A stretch of DNA of 32,909 nucleotides. Source: Verrucomicrobiota bacterium. Its GTDB lineage: Bacteria > Verrucomicrobiota > Verrucomicrobiia > Opitutales > Intestinicryptomonadaceae. The notes beneath the pieces are model-generated. The model did no database searches. It was given only the letters and a program-made list of their open reading frames with translations, and had not been told where the DNA came from. The translations under genes and the position numbers were made by a program. Location: positions 1-32,909 of the forward strand of contig QALA01000005.1 of assembly GCA_003343565.1 (NCBI GenBank), given 5' to 3'. Shown here one piece after another: positions 1 through 8,481 of the stretch. How positions within the stretch are numbered: position 1 is the stretch's first letter; every line of letters begins with the position of its first letter.

Positions 1-1
1 G

Positions 2-292
2 GCCGCGCGCAGAAAAAATCCGCTCGCGGTGAGGACGGGGGACATATTCGACACTTTCGGCTGCCCCCTCGCATCGCGCGTCAGGCGCGGTCTGCGGGCG
101 GCGGGCGTGCCGCGCGGAGCCGTGACGTGCGCGTTTTCCGTGGAGATTCCCGCGGAGGGGTCGCATGTGTCTTGCGCCGGCGGCGGGAGAAAAAAGGTTG
201 TCGGCAGCACTCCGGTCGTGACGGGAACGTTCGGACTTGTGCTGGCCGATTTGGCAATAAGCGCCATATTGGGAAAGCTCGCCGGGGGCTGA
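2..292 (+). CDS. C-terminal part of a membrane protein, possibly an MlaE-type ABC permease (cut by left edge)
   Basis: An open frame runs in from the left edge and stops at TGA 290-292. Third codon positions are mostly G or C across the frame, as in the real genes of this window and unlike the alternative frames, so it is very likely coding. The visible 96 residues end in a hydrophobic stretch (GTFGLVLADLAISAIL), preceded by a glycine-rich segment with a basic pair. That arrangement resembles the C-terminus of MlaE-family permeases, where a GxGRA-type segment precedes the last membrane helix. The resemblance is weak and the name is an inference; another membrane protein is possible. The true start lies outside the window. 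Confidence 0.45.
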   Translation, partial: AARRKNPLAVRTGDIFDTFGCPLASRVRRGLRAAGVPRGAVTCAFSVEIPAEGSHVSCAGGGRKKVVGSTPVVTGTFGLVLADLAISAILGKLAGG

Positions 293-1071
293 AGGCGCGC
301 GCCGTTTTGCGCCCCGTTGCGGGTCGGGGGAAATTTCGCTTCGAGTTTTCGGCGCCGTTTTGCGTTCGGAGCATCGTCGGCATGGCGGGTTTATAAGCGG
401 CGCGTTTTGCGGCGGATTCGGCGTGCGCGTCCATATTTGCCGTTGCGTCGTATTGGAAAGGTAGGCGTTTGAGGAAGGGCAGTTTTCCCTTTGGCCGTTG
501 CATCGTGAAGTTTGATTTAGGAAAAATGAAGTAGGATTTGGAAAAATGTTCTTGGGGGGTATTGCAAGGCGGTTCAGGGAGATTGTAAGGGGAACGCAAC
601 TTATGTTAAATTTGGAACAGGACGAAAACCTTTCCAAATCTTACTTCATTTGGAAATGCCGGCGTAAAAAGTTTCTAAACTCAAATCCGGCCGACAAGTC
701 CGCCTCAAAGCCTTTAGATTCCCGCAATTTTTCCGTTTCCAATTCAATCATTTCAAACGTTCCCGCGCATGGGACTTGTTTGAATGCGGCTTGTTCCGCG
801 CGTCGGCCAGCCTTTGGGCGTTTGCGTGCCGGTTTTTTAGGGTGAGGAAAAGCGAATCCGTAAGAGGCGCGCCGGCGGATTAACCGGGCTGCGCGGCGGT
901 GTGCGAGCGGGCCTGCGCGGAGCCTGCCGTAAATTGCGCGCAAAAGCCGAAAAAGGGCTTGCGGGAGCCATTTTTTTTGAGCGAAATCGGAATTTTATTG
1001 TCAAAGTAATTTGTTGCGCGGCGTTAGGCGATTTGATTTGATGGCTGCGTTTTCACTTCTATTTAAGACGC
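293..1071. other. Gene-less stretch between the partial membrane protein and the rhomboid gene
   Basis: No convincing gene was found here on either strand. The open frames that exist give arginine-, proline- and alanine-rich translations without recognisable motifs. The only structure seen is the 20-bp inverted repeat at 524-543 and 632-651, listed separately. The promoter of the rhomboid gene should lie near the right end, but no clear -35/-10 pair was identified. Confidence 0.5.
524..651. repeat. 20-bp inverted repeat, arms 524-543 and 632-651
   Basis: The left arm AAATGAAGTAGGATTTGGAA and the right arm TTCCAAATCTTACTTCATTT are reverse complements except for one base. They are separated by 88 bp. 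Part of the left arm is itself a near copy of the bases just upstream (GATTTAGGAAAAATG, then GATTTGGAAAAATG). It could be the ends of a small non-autonomous element or a long-range hairpin. No transposase gene is present and no target duplication was recognised. Confidence 0.6.
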
Positions 1072-1086
1072 ATGCTTTTGGCGCAA

Positions 1087-2007
1087 ATGTCAATTTACGA
1101 CAGGGAATATATGAGGGGGGCGCGCGGCGGATTTTCGGGCGGCCGCACGGGTTCGTCTCCGTTTTCGCGCCTGGCCGCAACGAGCGCGGTCAAGGTTTTG
1201 ATTGCGGCGAACGTCTGCTGCTATGCGGCTGGACTTTTCTTCGATGCGCTTTTCGGATACGGCGCGTTTTTCGGGCTGTTTGAACTGAGTTCGTCCGCGC
1301 TCGCCTCCGGCCGCGTCTGGACTCTGCTGACGTATTCGTTTTTGCACGCGGATTTTTTGCACATATTTTTGAACATGGTCGGGCTGTATTTTATCGGCGC
1401 TCCCCTCGAAAAGATCGTGGGCAAAGGCAGGTTTTATGCGGCGTATTTTGCGGGGGCTCTGTTGGGGGGCGCGCTTTGGCTGGCGTTTTCGTGGAATGAC
1501 CGCGAGGGTCTTGTGGGCGCTTCCGCTGCGGTGATGTCCGTATTTTCGTGTTTTTGCGCGCTCTATCCGCCCGTTCCGCTCACATTTTTGCTTTTCTTTG
1601 TGATACCGCTGTCGCTGAAGCCCATGACGATGCTCAAGATTGCGGTGGCCGCAGAGCTTGTGGGATTGGTGTCGTCGTTTTCCGGGCATAGCGCGATAGC
1701 GTATTTGGCGCATTTGGGCGGCATCGGCGCGGGATTGCTGTCGGCGCGGCTTTTCAGGCGCGGCATAGGCCGGGGCCGGACCGGATTCGGAAAGCCGAAG
1801 TTCAACTTTTTCAGAAAGTCCGACCCGCCGAGATTGCAGGGCGAAAAGAGGGCTTCGGACTACAAGTTCAGCGTAAATATCGGCGGGGGGCGTTCGGATT
1901 CCGACAGGGTGGACGATATTCTGGACAAGATAAATTCCGGCGGGTTCGCGTCTCTGACGGACGAGGAGCGCGAGTTCCTAAAAAAGGCGCGCGAACGCAT
2001 GAAGTGA
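1087..2007 (+). CDS. Rhomboid family intramembrane serine protease with C-terminal tail domain
   Basis: This is an integral membrane protease that cleaves transmembrane substrates inside the lipid bilayer. The HxxxxHxxxN motif (His87, His92, Asn96) sits in an early helix. The catalytic serine is in GAS (Ser146), and the partner histidine is His209 in AHLGG. Six or so hydrophobic helices span about residues 32-220. A charged C-terminal segment (about 270-303, VDDILDKI...LTDEEREFL) resembles the small DUF6576-like tail found on many rhomboids of this lineage. Three in-frame ATGs are possible (1072, 1087, 1111). I prefer 1087 because IYDREYM looks like the conserved N-terminus of related proteins, but 1111 has the best AGGG ribosome site. 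The gene stands alone, 110 bp before the protease gene. Substrate unknown. Confidence 0.9.
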   Translation: MSIYDREYMRGARGGFSGGRTGSSPFSRLAATSAVKVLIAANVCCYAAGLFFDALFGYGAFFGLFELSSSALASGRVWTLLTYSFLHADFLHIFLNMVGLYFIGAPLEKIVGKGRFYAAYFAGALLGGALWLAFSWNDREGLVGASAAVMSVFSCFCALYPPVPLTFLLFFVIPLSLKPMTMLKIAVAAELVGLVSSFSGHSAIAYLAHLGGIGAGLLSARLFRRGIGRGRTGFGKPKFNFFRKSDPPRLQGEKRASDYKFSVNIGGGRSDSDRVDDILDKINSGGFASLTDEEREFLKKARERMK

Positions 2008-2117
2008 AATTATGTTTTTTTGGAGGGGAACATATTGCAAATTTTGCCGTCGAAGAACGCGCGCGCAGGGACGGCCTTTAATGGCTTGAACAAAATTCCG
2101 AAATTTTTAATGTAAAA

Positions 2118-4706
2118 ATGTTTTTTATGAATAAGTGCAAAAAAATAAGATTTTTTGGCGCGGCGGTTTTATCTGCGCTTGCGATGTCTTTTGCGTGCGC
2201 ATATGCGGACTCGCAGGCGGACGGCGAGCGCGCGCCAATTTCCCTCCAGACGAGCCCGAAGATGCGCAACGAGACGCGCTACATGGTGTTCTGCCTGGAG
2301 CGCGCCCATTACCTCAAGACCGCTGTGACGGATTTGGACGTGCGCGAGTTCATACGCGAATACATGCAGAACATAGATTTCTTCAAGCTGTTCTTCACGG
2401 CCAACGACGTCCAGTATTTTCAGGACTGGTTCGCTCCGTCGATAGACATCACTTTGCGGCAGGGGTCGTTGCTGCCCGCCTTCACGATATACGAGAAGTT
2501 CTTGGAGCGCGCCGACGAGCGCATGAAGTGGATGAAGCGGCGCATGAAGGAGCCTTTCGACTTCTCCAAGCCCGACACCTTCCGCCCCGACAGAAGCAAG
2601 GAAAACTGGCCGAAAAACTGGGAGGAGGCAAACGAACTTTGGGATAAGCGGCTAAAGTACGACATAATAAACCAGATTCTCGGCTACGGCGACGACGCGG
2701 ATCCGATGCCGGAAATCGACGGCGAACCGCCCGTGAATCCCCCCGTGCCCGCGGCGAAGAAAAATTCGGAAAATTCGTCCGAAAAATCTTCCGAAAATCC
2801 GTCCGCGCAGCTTTCTGCCGAGGACGAGGCCCGCGTGGCGCAAATGCAGAAAGACTCCCCCAAGACCTTTGCCGAAAAACTCGCAAAGGCCGAGGAGGAG
2901 GTGCTGTCGCGCTACGAGAGAATAATAAACAATTACAGGAAGGCCGACGCGATTGAGATTCAGGAAATATACCTAAATACCCTTTCCCATCTCTACGATC
3001 CGCATTCGGGATTTCTCTCGGAGTACTTTCTGGAGGAGTTCGACATTTCCGTCAGAAACGCCCTCATAGGCATTGGGGCGGTGCTCCAGGACAAGGACGG
3101 GTATTGCGTCATCAACGAGCTGATGGTCGGCGGGCCCGCGGAGGAGTCCGGGCAGCTCAAGCCGGGCGACAAGATTGTGGGTGTCGGGCAGCAGACGGGC
3201 GAGATTGTCGATACGGTCGGAATGAAGCTTCGCAAAGTCGTCCACATGATTCGCGGTCCGGAGGGAAGCAAGGTGCGCTTGCTGATTCAGCCCGCGGCGA
3301 ATCCGTCGGCGCGCAAGCTCGTGGTGCTCGTGCGGAAGGAGATAAAGCTGACGACCAAACTCGCCAAGGCCGACATTTACACGGTGCCCGTCGGCGACAG
3401 AACCGTCCCGATAGGCGTCATCGACCTTCCGGCGTTCTACGGCGACGGCGTCGGGGCAAACTCGAACGCGAAGATAGGCTTTAGCACCTCGCGCGACGTG
3501 GAGGAGCTTGTGGGCAAGCTCAAGGCGCGCGGCGTAAAGGGAATAATTCTCGATTTGCGCAGAAACGGCGGCGGATTTCTCAACGAGGCTGTCGATTTGG
3601 CGGGGCTGTTCATAAAGTCGGGTCCCGTCGTCCAGGTGCGCGACGCGTCGGGAAGGGTGTCGAAGCTGCGCGACGAAAATGAGAAAATCGTCTGGGACGG
3701 GCCGCTGATGATTTTGGTCAGCAGGCTTTCTGCGTCGGCCACCGAGATAGTCGCGGGAGCCCTCCAGAACCACCAGAGGGCGATAATTGTCGGCGATAAG
3801 TCCACCCACGGGAAGGGGTCGGTGCAGGCCGTTTACAATCTGAACAATTTTGATCCGGAGCAGAAGTCGGCCGCGAAGGTCACCGTCCAGAAGTGGTACG
3901 CTCCGAACGGGGAGTCTATCCAGGTCAAGGGCGTGCATTCCGACATAGTGTTGCCGTCTGTCTACGACTATATGGAAATCGGCGAGCAGTACAAAGACTA
4001 CGCCCTAAAATGGGACAGCATAACTCCGGATTCGATTGAGGAGCTTTACGGCTACGGCTTCCCCAAAGGCGAGGCCGAAAAGCTCATGGCCGAACTTACA
4101 AAGCAGTCCGAGGCGCGCCGCGCCAACCTTGAGGAGTTCAAGGTTTGGAACGAGAGGATTGCCAGATTCAAGAAGCTTCAGGACAAGAAGGATTGGAGCG
4201 TAAACTTCAAGGAGCGGGAAGACGAGTTGAAGGAGAGCGAGGCTTTTTCCGAAAAGATGAAGGCCAAACAGAAGGAACTTGCCGCCATGAATTTTAAAAA
4301 GGAGGAGATTCTTCTGGACAGCGCGCAGGCCGAACTCGATAAAGAGGCGGCCAAGGCGGCAAAGGCGGACGGGGAGAAAGCCGGCAATACCGACGAAAAG
4401 ACTTCTTCTTCGGCCGAAACCTCGACCGGAACTTCTGACGGCGGCGGCGTGGCGGCGTCCGCGTCCGAATCCGCGGACAAGCCGGCGGAGAAAGTTGCGG
4501 CTTCAAAGAAGGGCGGGGAAAAACACTCTAAGAAGTTCGGCGCGTCGCTGGTTGACGATTCGGACGAAGACGTGCCCGAATTTGACGTTCAACTTCGCGA
4601 GGCGCTGCGAATAATGGGAGACGTGATATCGCTGCAGGCGAAGCAAAATTCCGCTCCCGCGCCTTCAGCCGGAGAGGCGCCGAAGCCGCTGGCGCGCGAG
4701 CATTGA
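2118..4706 (+). CDS. Carboxy-terminal processing protease, Prc/Tsp type (peptidase S41)
   Basis: A secreted periplasmic protease that degrades or trims proteins from their C-terminal ends. A signal peptide covers residues 1-31 (lysines, then a hydrophobic stretch ending ACAYA). An N-terminal helical domain follows, then a Ser/Asn/Pro-rich linker at about 205-235. The PDZ domain lies at about 310-395. The S41 catalytic domain runs from about 425 to 610. The catalytic pair is Ser540 (SATEI) and Lys566 (HGKGSVQ), with spacing like E. coli Prc. A C-terminal helical domain follows, then an Ala/Glu/Lys/Ser-rich low-complexity tail at about 730-820. At 862 residues it is longer than E. coli Prc (about 680), mainly because of the linker and tail. 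ATG 2127 is an alternative start that gives a more typical signal peptide. No clear ribosome site is visible for either. Confidence 0.93.
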   Translation: MFFMNKCKKIRFFGAAVLSALAMSFACAYADSQADGERAPISLQTSPKMRNETRYMVFCLERAHYLKTAVTDLDVREFIREYMQNIDFFKLFFTANDVQYFQDWFAPSIDITLRQGSLLPAFTIYEKFLERADERMKWMKRRMKEPFDFSKPDTFRPDRSKENWPKNWEEANELWDKRLKYDIINQILGYGDDADPMPEIDGEPPVNPPVPAAKKNSENSSEKSSENPSAQLSAEDEARVAQMQKDSPKTFAEKLAKAEEEVLSRYERIINNYRKADAIEIQEIYLNTLSHLYDPHSGFLSEYFLEEFDISVRNALIGIGAVLQDKDGYCVINELMVGGPAEESGQLKPGDKIVGVGQQTGEIVDTVGMKLRKVVHMIRGPEGSKVRLLIQPAANPSARKLVVLVRKEIKLTTKLAKADIYTVPVGDRTVPIGVIDLPAFYGDGVGANSNAKIGFSTSRDVEELVGKLKARGVKGIILDLRRNGGGFLNEAVDLAGLFIKSGPVVQVRDASGRVSKLRDENEKIVWDGPLMILVSRLSASATEIVAGALQNHQRAIIVGDKSTHGKGSVQAVYNLNNFDPEQKSAAKVTVQKWYAPNGESIQVKGVHSDIVLPSVYDYMEIGEQYKDYALKWDSITPDSIEELYGYGFPKGEAEKLMAELTKQSEARRANLEEFKVWNERIARFKKLQDKKDWSVNFKEREDELKESEAFSEKMKAKQKELAAMNFKKEEILLDSAQAELDKEAAKAAKADGEKAGNTDEKTSSSAETSTGTSDGGGVAASASESADKPAEKVAASKKGGEKHSKKFGASLVDDSDEDVPEFDVQLREALRIMGDVISLQAKQNSAPAPSAGEAPKPLAREH

Positions 4707-5035
4707 GCTCTTGCGCCGGTCGGTGTGCGTAAAAATCGGATTCGCGCTGTGGAACTTTTGCGGAGTTGTTTTTTCGCTTTGCGTTTTGTCTGCCGCGGCT
4801 TTCGGGGGGGCATTGAGGTTGCCAGAAAAAAATTTGTATTTTCGGTAGCTTTTTTTCTGCCACTTCCGCAATGGTCGCCGAAGCCGCTGGCGCGCGAGCA
4901 TTGAGTTCTTGCGCCGGTCGGCGCGCGTAAAAATCGGATTCGCGCTGCGGCGCTTTTGCGGAGTTGTTTTTTTGCTTTGCGTTTTGTCTGCCGCGGTTTT
5001 CGGGGGGCATTGGGTTTGTGAGAAAAAATTTTTAA
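4678..5035. repeat. Direct duplication with 198-bp period covering the end of the protease gene
   Basis: The sequence starting at 4678, which holds the last nine codons and stop of the S41 protease gene, is repeated starting at 4876. The copies match closely for about 150 bp, including the coding end (CCGAAGCCGCTGGCGCGC), a shared AAAAATCGGATTCGCGCTG block and a shared GTTTTGTCTGCCGCGG block. A less similar A/T-rich spacer separates them. The second copy carries an orphan piece of the gene's 3' end. This looks like a segmental tandem duplication that has since diverged slightly. Whether the duplicated part carries a transcription end signal is not clear. Confidence 0.85.
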
Positions 5036-5080
5036 TATTGCGGGCGTTTGAAAAATTTTTCCGATGTCCGCAATTTTTTT

Positions 5081-5111
5081 AATGTTTCATTCTGGCATCG
5101 ACTGAAACATT
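5081..5111. promoter_or_regulatory. Perfect 9-bp inverted repeat, possible operator or hairpin
   Basis: AATGTTTCA (5081-5089) and TGAAACATT (5103-5111) are exact reverse complements separated by 13 bp. The TGAAAC half-site resembles operators of LacI-type regulators, but here it lies between two converging genes, where a promoter is not expected. It could instead form an RNA hairpin, or be left from a lost gene. Confidence 0.35.
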
Positions 5112-5404
5112 GTCGGAAAAATCCGTTTGGAAAATCCGGCATGGGAATCTTGACGCCATGTCGATATATGGAAAAAAATTGTTTTAGGCGCAGTACGGAT
5201 TTGCGTTTTGCGCGCGGCCGATACCGAGTGGCTTGACTTTTGTTATCGAATCCTCCCGCATGCCCAACAATCCCCCGATGTCTAATAAAGAGGGGGCGGT
5301 TTCTTCAATCGCGCAACCGAGGCGATTTGCGAAAGCGTGCGGCCGACGCGGTTTGTTTTCAACGCTCCGGAATTTTTCCGCATGTTCAGTCGGCGGGTTC
5401 AATG
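5112..5404. other. Gene-less stretch between converging genes
   Basis: Together with the duplication before it, this makes about 0.75 kb without a recognised gene. Short frames on both strands have no recognisable motifs and no convincing ribosome sites. No repeat or strong hairpin was seen in this part. Confidence 0.4.
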
Positions 5405-5450
5405 TAAAAACAAAAAATAAAGCCGCGCTCGAAAAACGCCGCGCGGCTTT
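5405..5450 (-). terminator. Rho-independent terminator of the PhoD-like gene
   Basis: A perfect 10-bp stem, AAAGCCGCGC (5419-5428) with GCGCGGCTTT (5441-5450), has a 12-nt loop. Read on the minus strand it is followed by a T-rich run (5405-5418). It lies 20 bp after the minus-strand stop codon at 5470. Confidence 0.85.
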
Positions 5451-5469
5451 GTTTCGGAATTTCCTCTTT

Positions 5470-6795
5470 CTATTTTTCGCCCGTGAGTTCGGATTGGGCC
5501 AAAGTCATGTTGAAAAGCCGCGTTCCGTCCGTTCCGAATATTGCGACGTTTACCGCGCGCGCGTCCTCCGGGCCCTCAACCGTAAATTTTGCGAATCCCC
5601 TCTGGAATATTCCGCTGCTGGGCAGGCGAAAGAAATTCAGCTCCTGCGCCTCCTTTGCCGGCCTGCCGGTCAGCGGCGGAACGGTGAAGTCGTATATCGG
5701 ATATGCTCCCGCCCTTACGAGTTTCGTCACCTCGCCGTAATCCTTGTTCGCGGATATGAATATGACGCCGCTTATTTTCTTTTCCGTCAAAAACGAAACG
5801 AGCTCGTCCCTCTCGCGGGAATGCTTGAAATGGGCGGGAGAGTTGACGGGATTCGCCGCGGGGGAATTTATCACTATGAATTTGAACTTTGCCGTCGAGT
5901 TTTGAAGGGCGCTTTTGAGCCATTTCATCTGCCTTTCTCCGAGAAAGCGCGGAGTTTCCTTGCCGTGGTCGAGCAGGCTTCTGTCGGAGCAGTCGTCCAA
6001 AACGAAAAATTCCGCGTCGGAGTATTTGAAGGAATAGGCCGCCGAATCTTTCAGGGCCGATTCCGGATTTGCCCAGAACGCTTTGAATGCGCCGAGCGCC
6101 CGCGGCGCGCTGGAGGCGGAGGAATCCTCATTGCTTCGGGCGAAAGTCTTTATTCCCAGCACGCCGTAGTTGGGCTGCGCGGAAAGCAGATCGGAAAGTC
6201 CGGGCTGGGCGACCGCGCCGAGGTAGCGGGCGTTCATTCCGCTTTGAGAGCCGAAGTCCGCATTGCGCGCCGTGTCTATGTTGTCCGCCCAAATGACGAA
6301 CGACGGGGCAGACTTGCGAATTTCGGAAAATATTTCATAGCCGCCTCCGTTTGTCCTGAACGGGGCGTCAAATTCCTTTTCGTTCGTAAACTGGTTGCCG
6401 GCGGCTATGAATGAGAAGTCCGGCGGCGGCGTTCTGCCCTCGTAGTCCGGAGAAGTCTTGAAAGAGCCTTTCGATACGGCCTTGCCGTCTATTTTTATTC
6501 GGTATTCGTACTCCGTAGAGGGCGTCAGGGAGTGTATGCGGAATTTCGACACGGTCGCCGCGTTTAAGCGCGCGCGCGATTCTGCCGCGTGCTCCTTTGC
6601 CTCCGCCGCGGCTCCCTTTGGGAACACCTCGCATACGGCGCGGTCTGCGCCGGCTTCGGAATCGACGGACACAATCCTTGCTTCGCGCATGTCCGTTGCG
6701 CCCACCATGGACGAAGCCTGCGCGACCGCCGGAACCGAGGCCGCGGCCGCGGCCGTCAAAATAGTCGCAAAAAAGTTTAATTTGCGGAATTTCAT
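5470..6795 (-). CDS. Exported PhoD-like (alkaline phosphatase D family) protein lacking the metal-binding residues
   Basis: A 441-residue protein with a signal peptide (residues 1-27) and a fibronectin-like PhoD N-terminal domain (about 30-118). A calcineurin-like metallophosphoesterase fold follows (about 125-380). The family is recognised from FSFIAAG (127-133), FVLDDCSDRS (264-273), ERQMKWLKSAL (287-297) and AGAYPIYDF (362-370). The residues that bind metal in PhoD enzymes are changed. The GDCR-type motif reads GNQF, HxGDxxY reads WADNID, the WDDHD position reads VLGIK, and GDRHxSE reads ANKDYGE. It is therefore probably not an active phosphatase, although a different activity or a binding role is possible. 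The start at 6795 is chosen because its ATG overlaps the TGA of the upstream gene (ATGA), implying translational coupling, and because it begins a good signal peptide. Confidence 0.8.
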   Translation of the reverse strand: MKFRKLNFFATILTAAAAASVPAVAQASSMVGATDMREARIVSVDSEAGADRAVCEVFPKGAAAEAKEHAAESRARLNAATVSKFRIHSLTPSTEYEYRIKIDGKAVSKGSFKTSPDYEGRTPPPDFSFIAAGNQFTNEKEFDAPFRTNGGGYEIFSEIRKSAPSFVIWADNIDTARNADFGSQSGMNARYLGAVAQPGLSDLLSAQPNYGVLGIKTFARSNEDSSASSAPRALGAFKAFWANPESALKDSAAYSFKYSDAEFFVLDDCSDRSLLDHGKETPRFLGERQMKWLKSALQNSTAKFKFIVINSPAANPVNSPAHFKHSRERDELVSFLTEKKISGVIFISANKDYGEVTKLVRAGAYPIYDFTVPPLTGRPAKEAQELNFFRLPSSGIFQRGFAKFTVEGPEDARAVNVAIFGTDGTRLFNMTLAQSELTGEK

Positions 6796-7427
6796 TGGCG
6801 TTTTTTTGCTTGGGAGTTTTCCAAAAGCGTAATGCAAAGCTGGCGCAAGTCGAATACTATGGAATTTATCCGGCGTATGCGCTCCTTCCCGTGTTCGGAT
6901 TCCGGTTCGGGAATTTCGGCGGTTTTAGCCATCAAATCGTTTATGGAGGATACGGCGATTTTATAGTTGCAGCGCGCAAGCGCGTCCTCCCCCAAGTCCT
7001 CGCAGCCGACTGCGACCTGCATGTAGTGCGAGGTGTCCATTATCGACTTCTCGATTTCCCAGACGGATTTGGGACTCATCTGCGTCTCGTCGACAACCCT
7101 CCCGAAATGCTCCTGCAAGCATTTTACGAGGGCGTGCGCGATTATGTAAATCGGGTGGTTGATGAGCGTCCACGGCTCGTTGGAAAATTCGGCGTCGTAT
7201 GCGCCGTCGTCCGAATATTCGCCCTCTTCCGTAATCTGCCAACCGGCCAGTTTGGCGATTTGGTCGAGCTGCATTCCCTTCAGCTTGCCCACCGAGTACA
7301 TCGCGGCGAATTTTGAAATTTCGGCCTCCGACCGCTTTGCATAATTGAACCAGTCGCGTTCCGACCAGCCGCGCGCGCCGTTGTCGGAATATTCGTCAAA
7401 ATAGTTGTCTGAAAAATATTCGTCCAT
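6792..7427 (-). CDS. Conserved-looking protein of unknown function
   Basis: A 211-residue, acidic, apparently cytoplasmic protein with no signal peptide or membrane segment. The first 20 residues are rich in Asp, Glu, Tyr and Phe, and the rest looks helical. A second acidic patch lies at about 67-80. I do not recognise the family. It is the first gene of a two-gene unit: its TGA overlaps the ATG of the PhoD-like gene by 4 nt, so the two are probably made together. Whether it acts with the exported PhoD-like protein is unknown. A dispersed repeat copy lies 133 bp upstream of its start. Confidence 0.75.
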   Translation of the reverse strand: MDEYFSDNYFDEYSDNGARGWSERDWFNYAKRSEAEISKFAAMYSVGKLKGMQLDQIAKLAGWQITEEGEYSDDGAYDAEFSNEPWTLINHPIYIIAHALVKCLQEHFGRVVDETQMSPKSVWEIEKSIMDTSHYMQVAVGCEDLGEDALARCNYKIAVSSINDLMAKTAEIPEPESEHGKERIRRINSIVFDLRQLCITLLENSQAKKRQ

Positions 7428-8085
7428 CTTTATGTCCTGGATTTTTTCGATATTGCCGGCCTTTTCAAGTTTATTTATGAATGCGTTTGAATTTGGGGCT
7501 TAAAAAAAGCGATGTGCGCTTTTCAGGGCTTTGGTTGGGGCTTTGTTTTTGCGCGCGGCCGGTTGCCGGGCAGTCTGCGCGCCGGCTTTTGCAGGGGGGC
7601 GCTTTTGCATTGTTTTGCGTCCCGCGCGCCGGCGTCGTCCGCCCGAAATGCCGACGGCGTTTGTTTTCGCGCGCGTTGCGGACGGCGGGGACGGACGGCG
7701 GTTGAAATTTTCTTCGCATGTCTGCGGCTCGAATGATTGCGCGCGGCCGGTCGGCGCATTGAGGGCAGTCTGCGGCGCAACTTGGGGCATTGCAACGGCC
7801 GGATTGTTTTTTTGAGGGAGACTTTGCGGGTCTTTGTCGGATTCTCGGCGACTTTTGCGAAGGTCGCCTTTATTGTGCGGACATTTTGCCTGCGGCATTT
7901 TTTATCGGCACATTCGGGATACGGGGCGGGGCGCATCGATTTTTGCACGCTTATTGCGCGCTTAAATGGCATTGCGCGCGCGAAGGGTTGTCCGCGCATG
8001 TCTTGCGGCATATTTTGCGCGTGCCATAAATTTGCAATCTGTATCGGCGGTTTTTTCGGTTGTTGCGGTTTCGGGCATTTGGGCG
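7428..8085. other. Gene-less intergenic stretch
   Basis: About 660 bp between two minus-strand genes. Long frames exist on both strands, but their translations are low-complexity, dominated by Arg, Ala, Pro and Lys or by Cys, Phe and Gly, with no motif, so they were not called. The main content is one copy of a dispersed repeat (7560-7682). GCGCGCGGCCGGT-type sequence recurs at 7739-7752. Confidence 0.5.
7560..7682. repeat. Dispersed repeat, copy A (partner at 17581-17703)
   Basis: These 123 bp align without gaps to 17581-17703, with about 17 mismatches (86% identity), in the same orientation. The shared core is GTTTTGCGTCCCGCGCGCCG. The repeat has GC-rich inverted segments (GCCGGC occurs near both ends of the core) that could fold. 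Each copy lies upstream of a minus-strand gene: here 133 bp before the start at 7427, and 30 bp before the start at 17551 for the other copy. No coding capacity is evident. Confidence 0.85.
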
Positions 8086-8122
8086 CAAAAAAGCCGGCAA
8101 GCTTCGAAGGCTTTGCCGGCCG
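8086..8122 (-). terminator. Probable terminator of the VOC-family gene
   Basis: GCCGGCAA (8093-8100) pairs with TTGCCGGC (8113-8120) around a 12-nt loop. On the minus strand the stem is followed by a T-run (complement of 8087-8092). It lies about 40 bp after the stop codon at 8164. Confidence 0.7.
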
Positions 8123-8163
8123 AAAAAATTGCGGCTTTTTTAGCGCGCTTTTTTGGAGCGCAA

Positions 8164-8481
8164 CTACGACTGCTGCATGAGTTCCACCGGAACGCAGGAA
8201 TCCTCCAATATGAAGGCGCACCTGACTCCCGGCATCGGCTCAAACGGCGGTATGAGCACTTGCGCCCCGTCGAGTTCCGCGTCGAGGTCGTCGACAAAAT
8301 ATGCCACATGGGTGTTGGTCTTGACTATGTCCGGCATCTGGCATTCCTCCTCAAAGAAGAGAAATTCTATGTTGTTTTTGGAGTCTTCGGGCGAAGTGAT
8401 GTAGAGTTTTGCCTCGGAAAGGTAGGTTCCTTTGGAGGGTTTTTCCTTCACCGGTATGCCTATATGTGCTAATTTTCTCAT
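8164..8481 (-). CDS. Small VOC-fold (glyoxalase/bleomycin-resistance-like) protein
   Basis: A 105-residue cytoplasmic protein. It opens with the typical beta strand LAHIGIPVK (4-12) and later has THVAYFVDDLDAEL (about 57-70) and PGVRCAFILEDSCVPVEL. These are the beta-alpha-beta-beta-beta units of the vicinal oxygen chelate fold. Possible metal ligands are His6, His58 and the terminal Glu of PVEL. The substrate cannot be predicted; many small members of this kind are annotated only as VOC proteins. It stands alone with its own terminator. Start ATG 8481. Confidence 0.72.
   Translation of the reverse strand: MRKLAHIGIPVKEKPSKGTYLSEAKLYITSPEDSKNNIEFLFFEEECQMPDIVKTNTHVAYFVDDLDAELDGAQVLIPPFEPMPGVRCAFILEDSCVPVELMQQS

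Noticed and set aside
4528..5010. Minus-strand frame with an internal amino-acid repeat
   Set aside because: The repeat only reflects the DNA duplication at 4678-5035; no protein features.
7500..8221. Long minus-strand open frames in the intergenic region
   Set aside because: Translations are Lys/Arg/Pro/Ala-rich without motifs, overlap the dispersed repeat, and lack ribosome sites.
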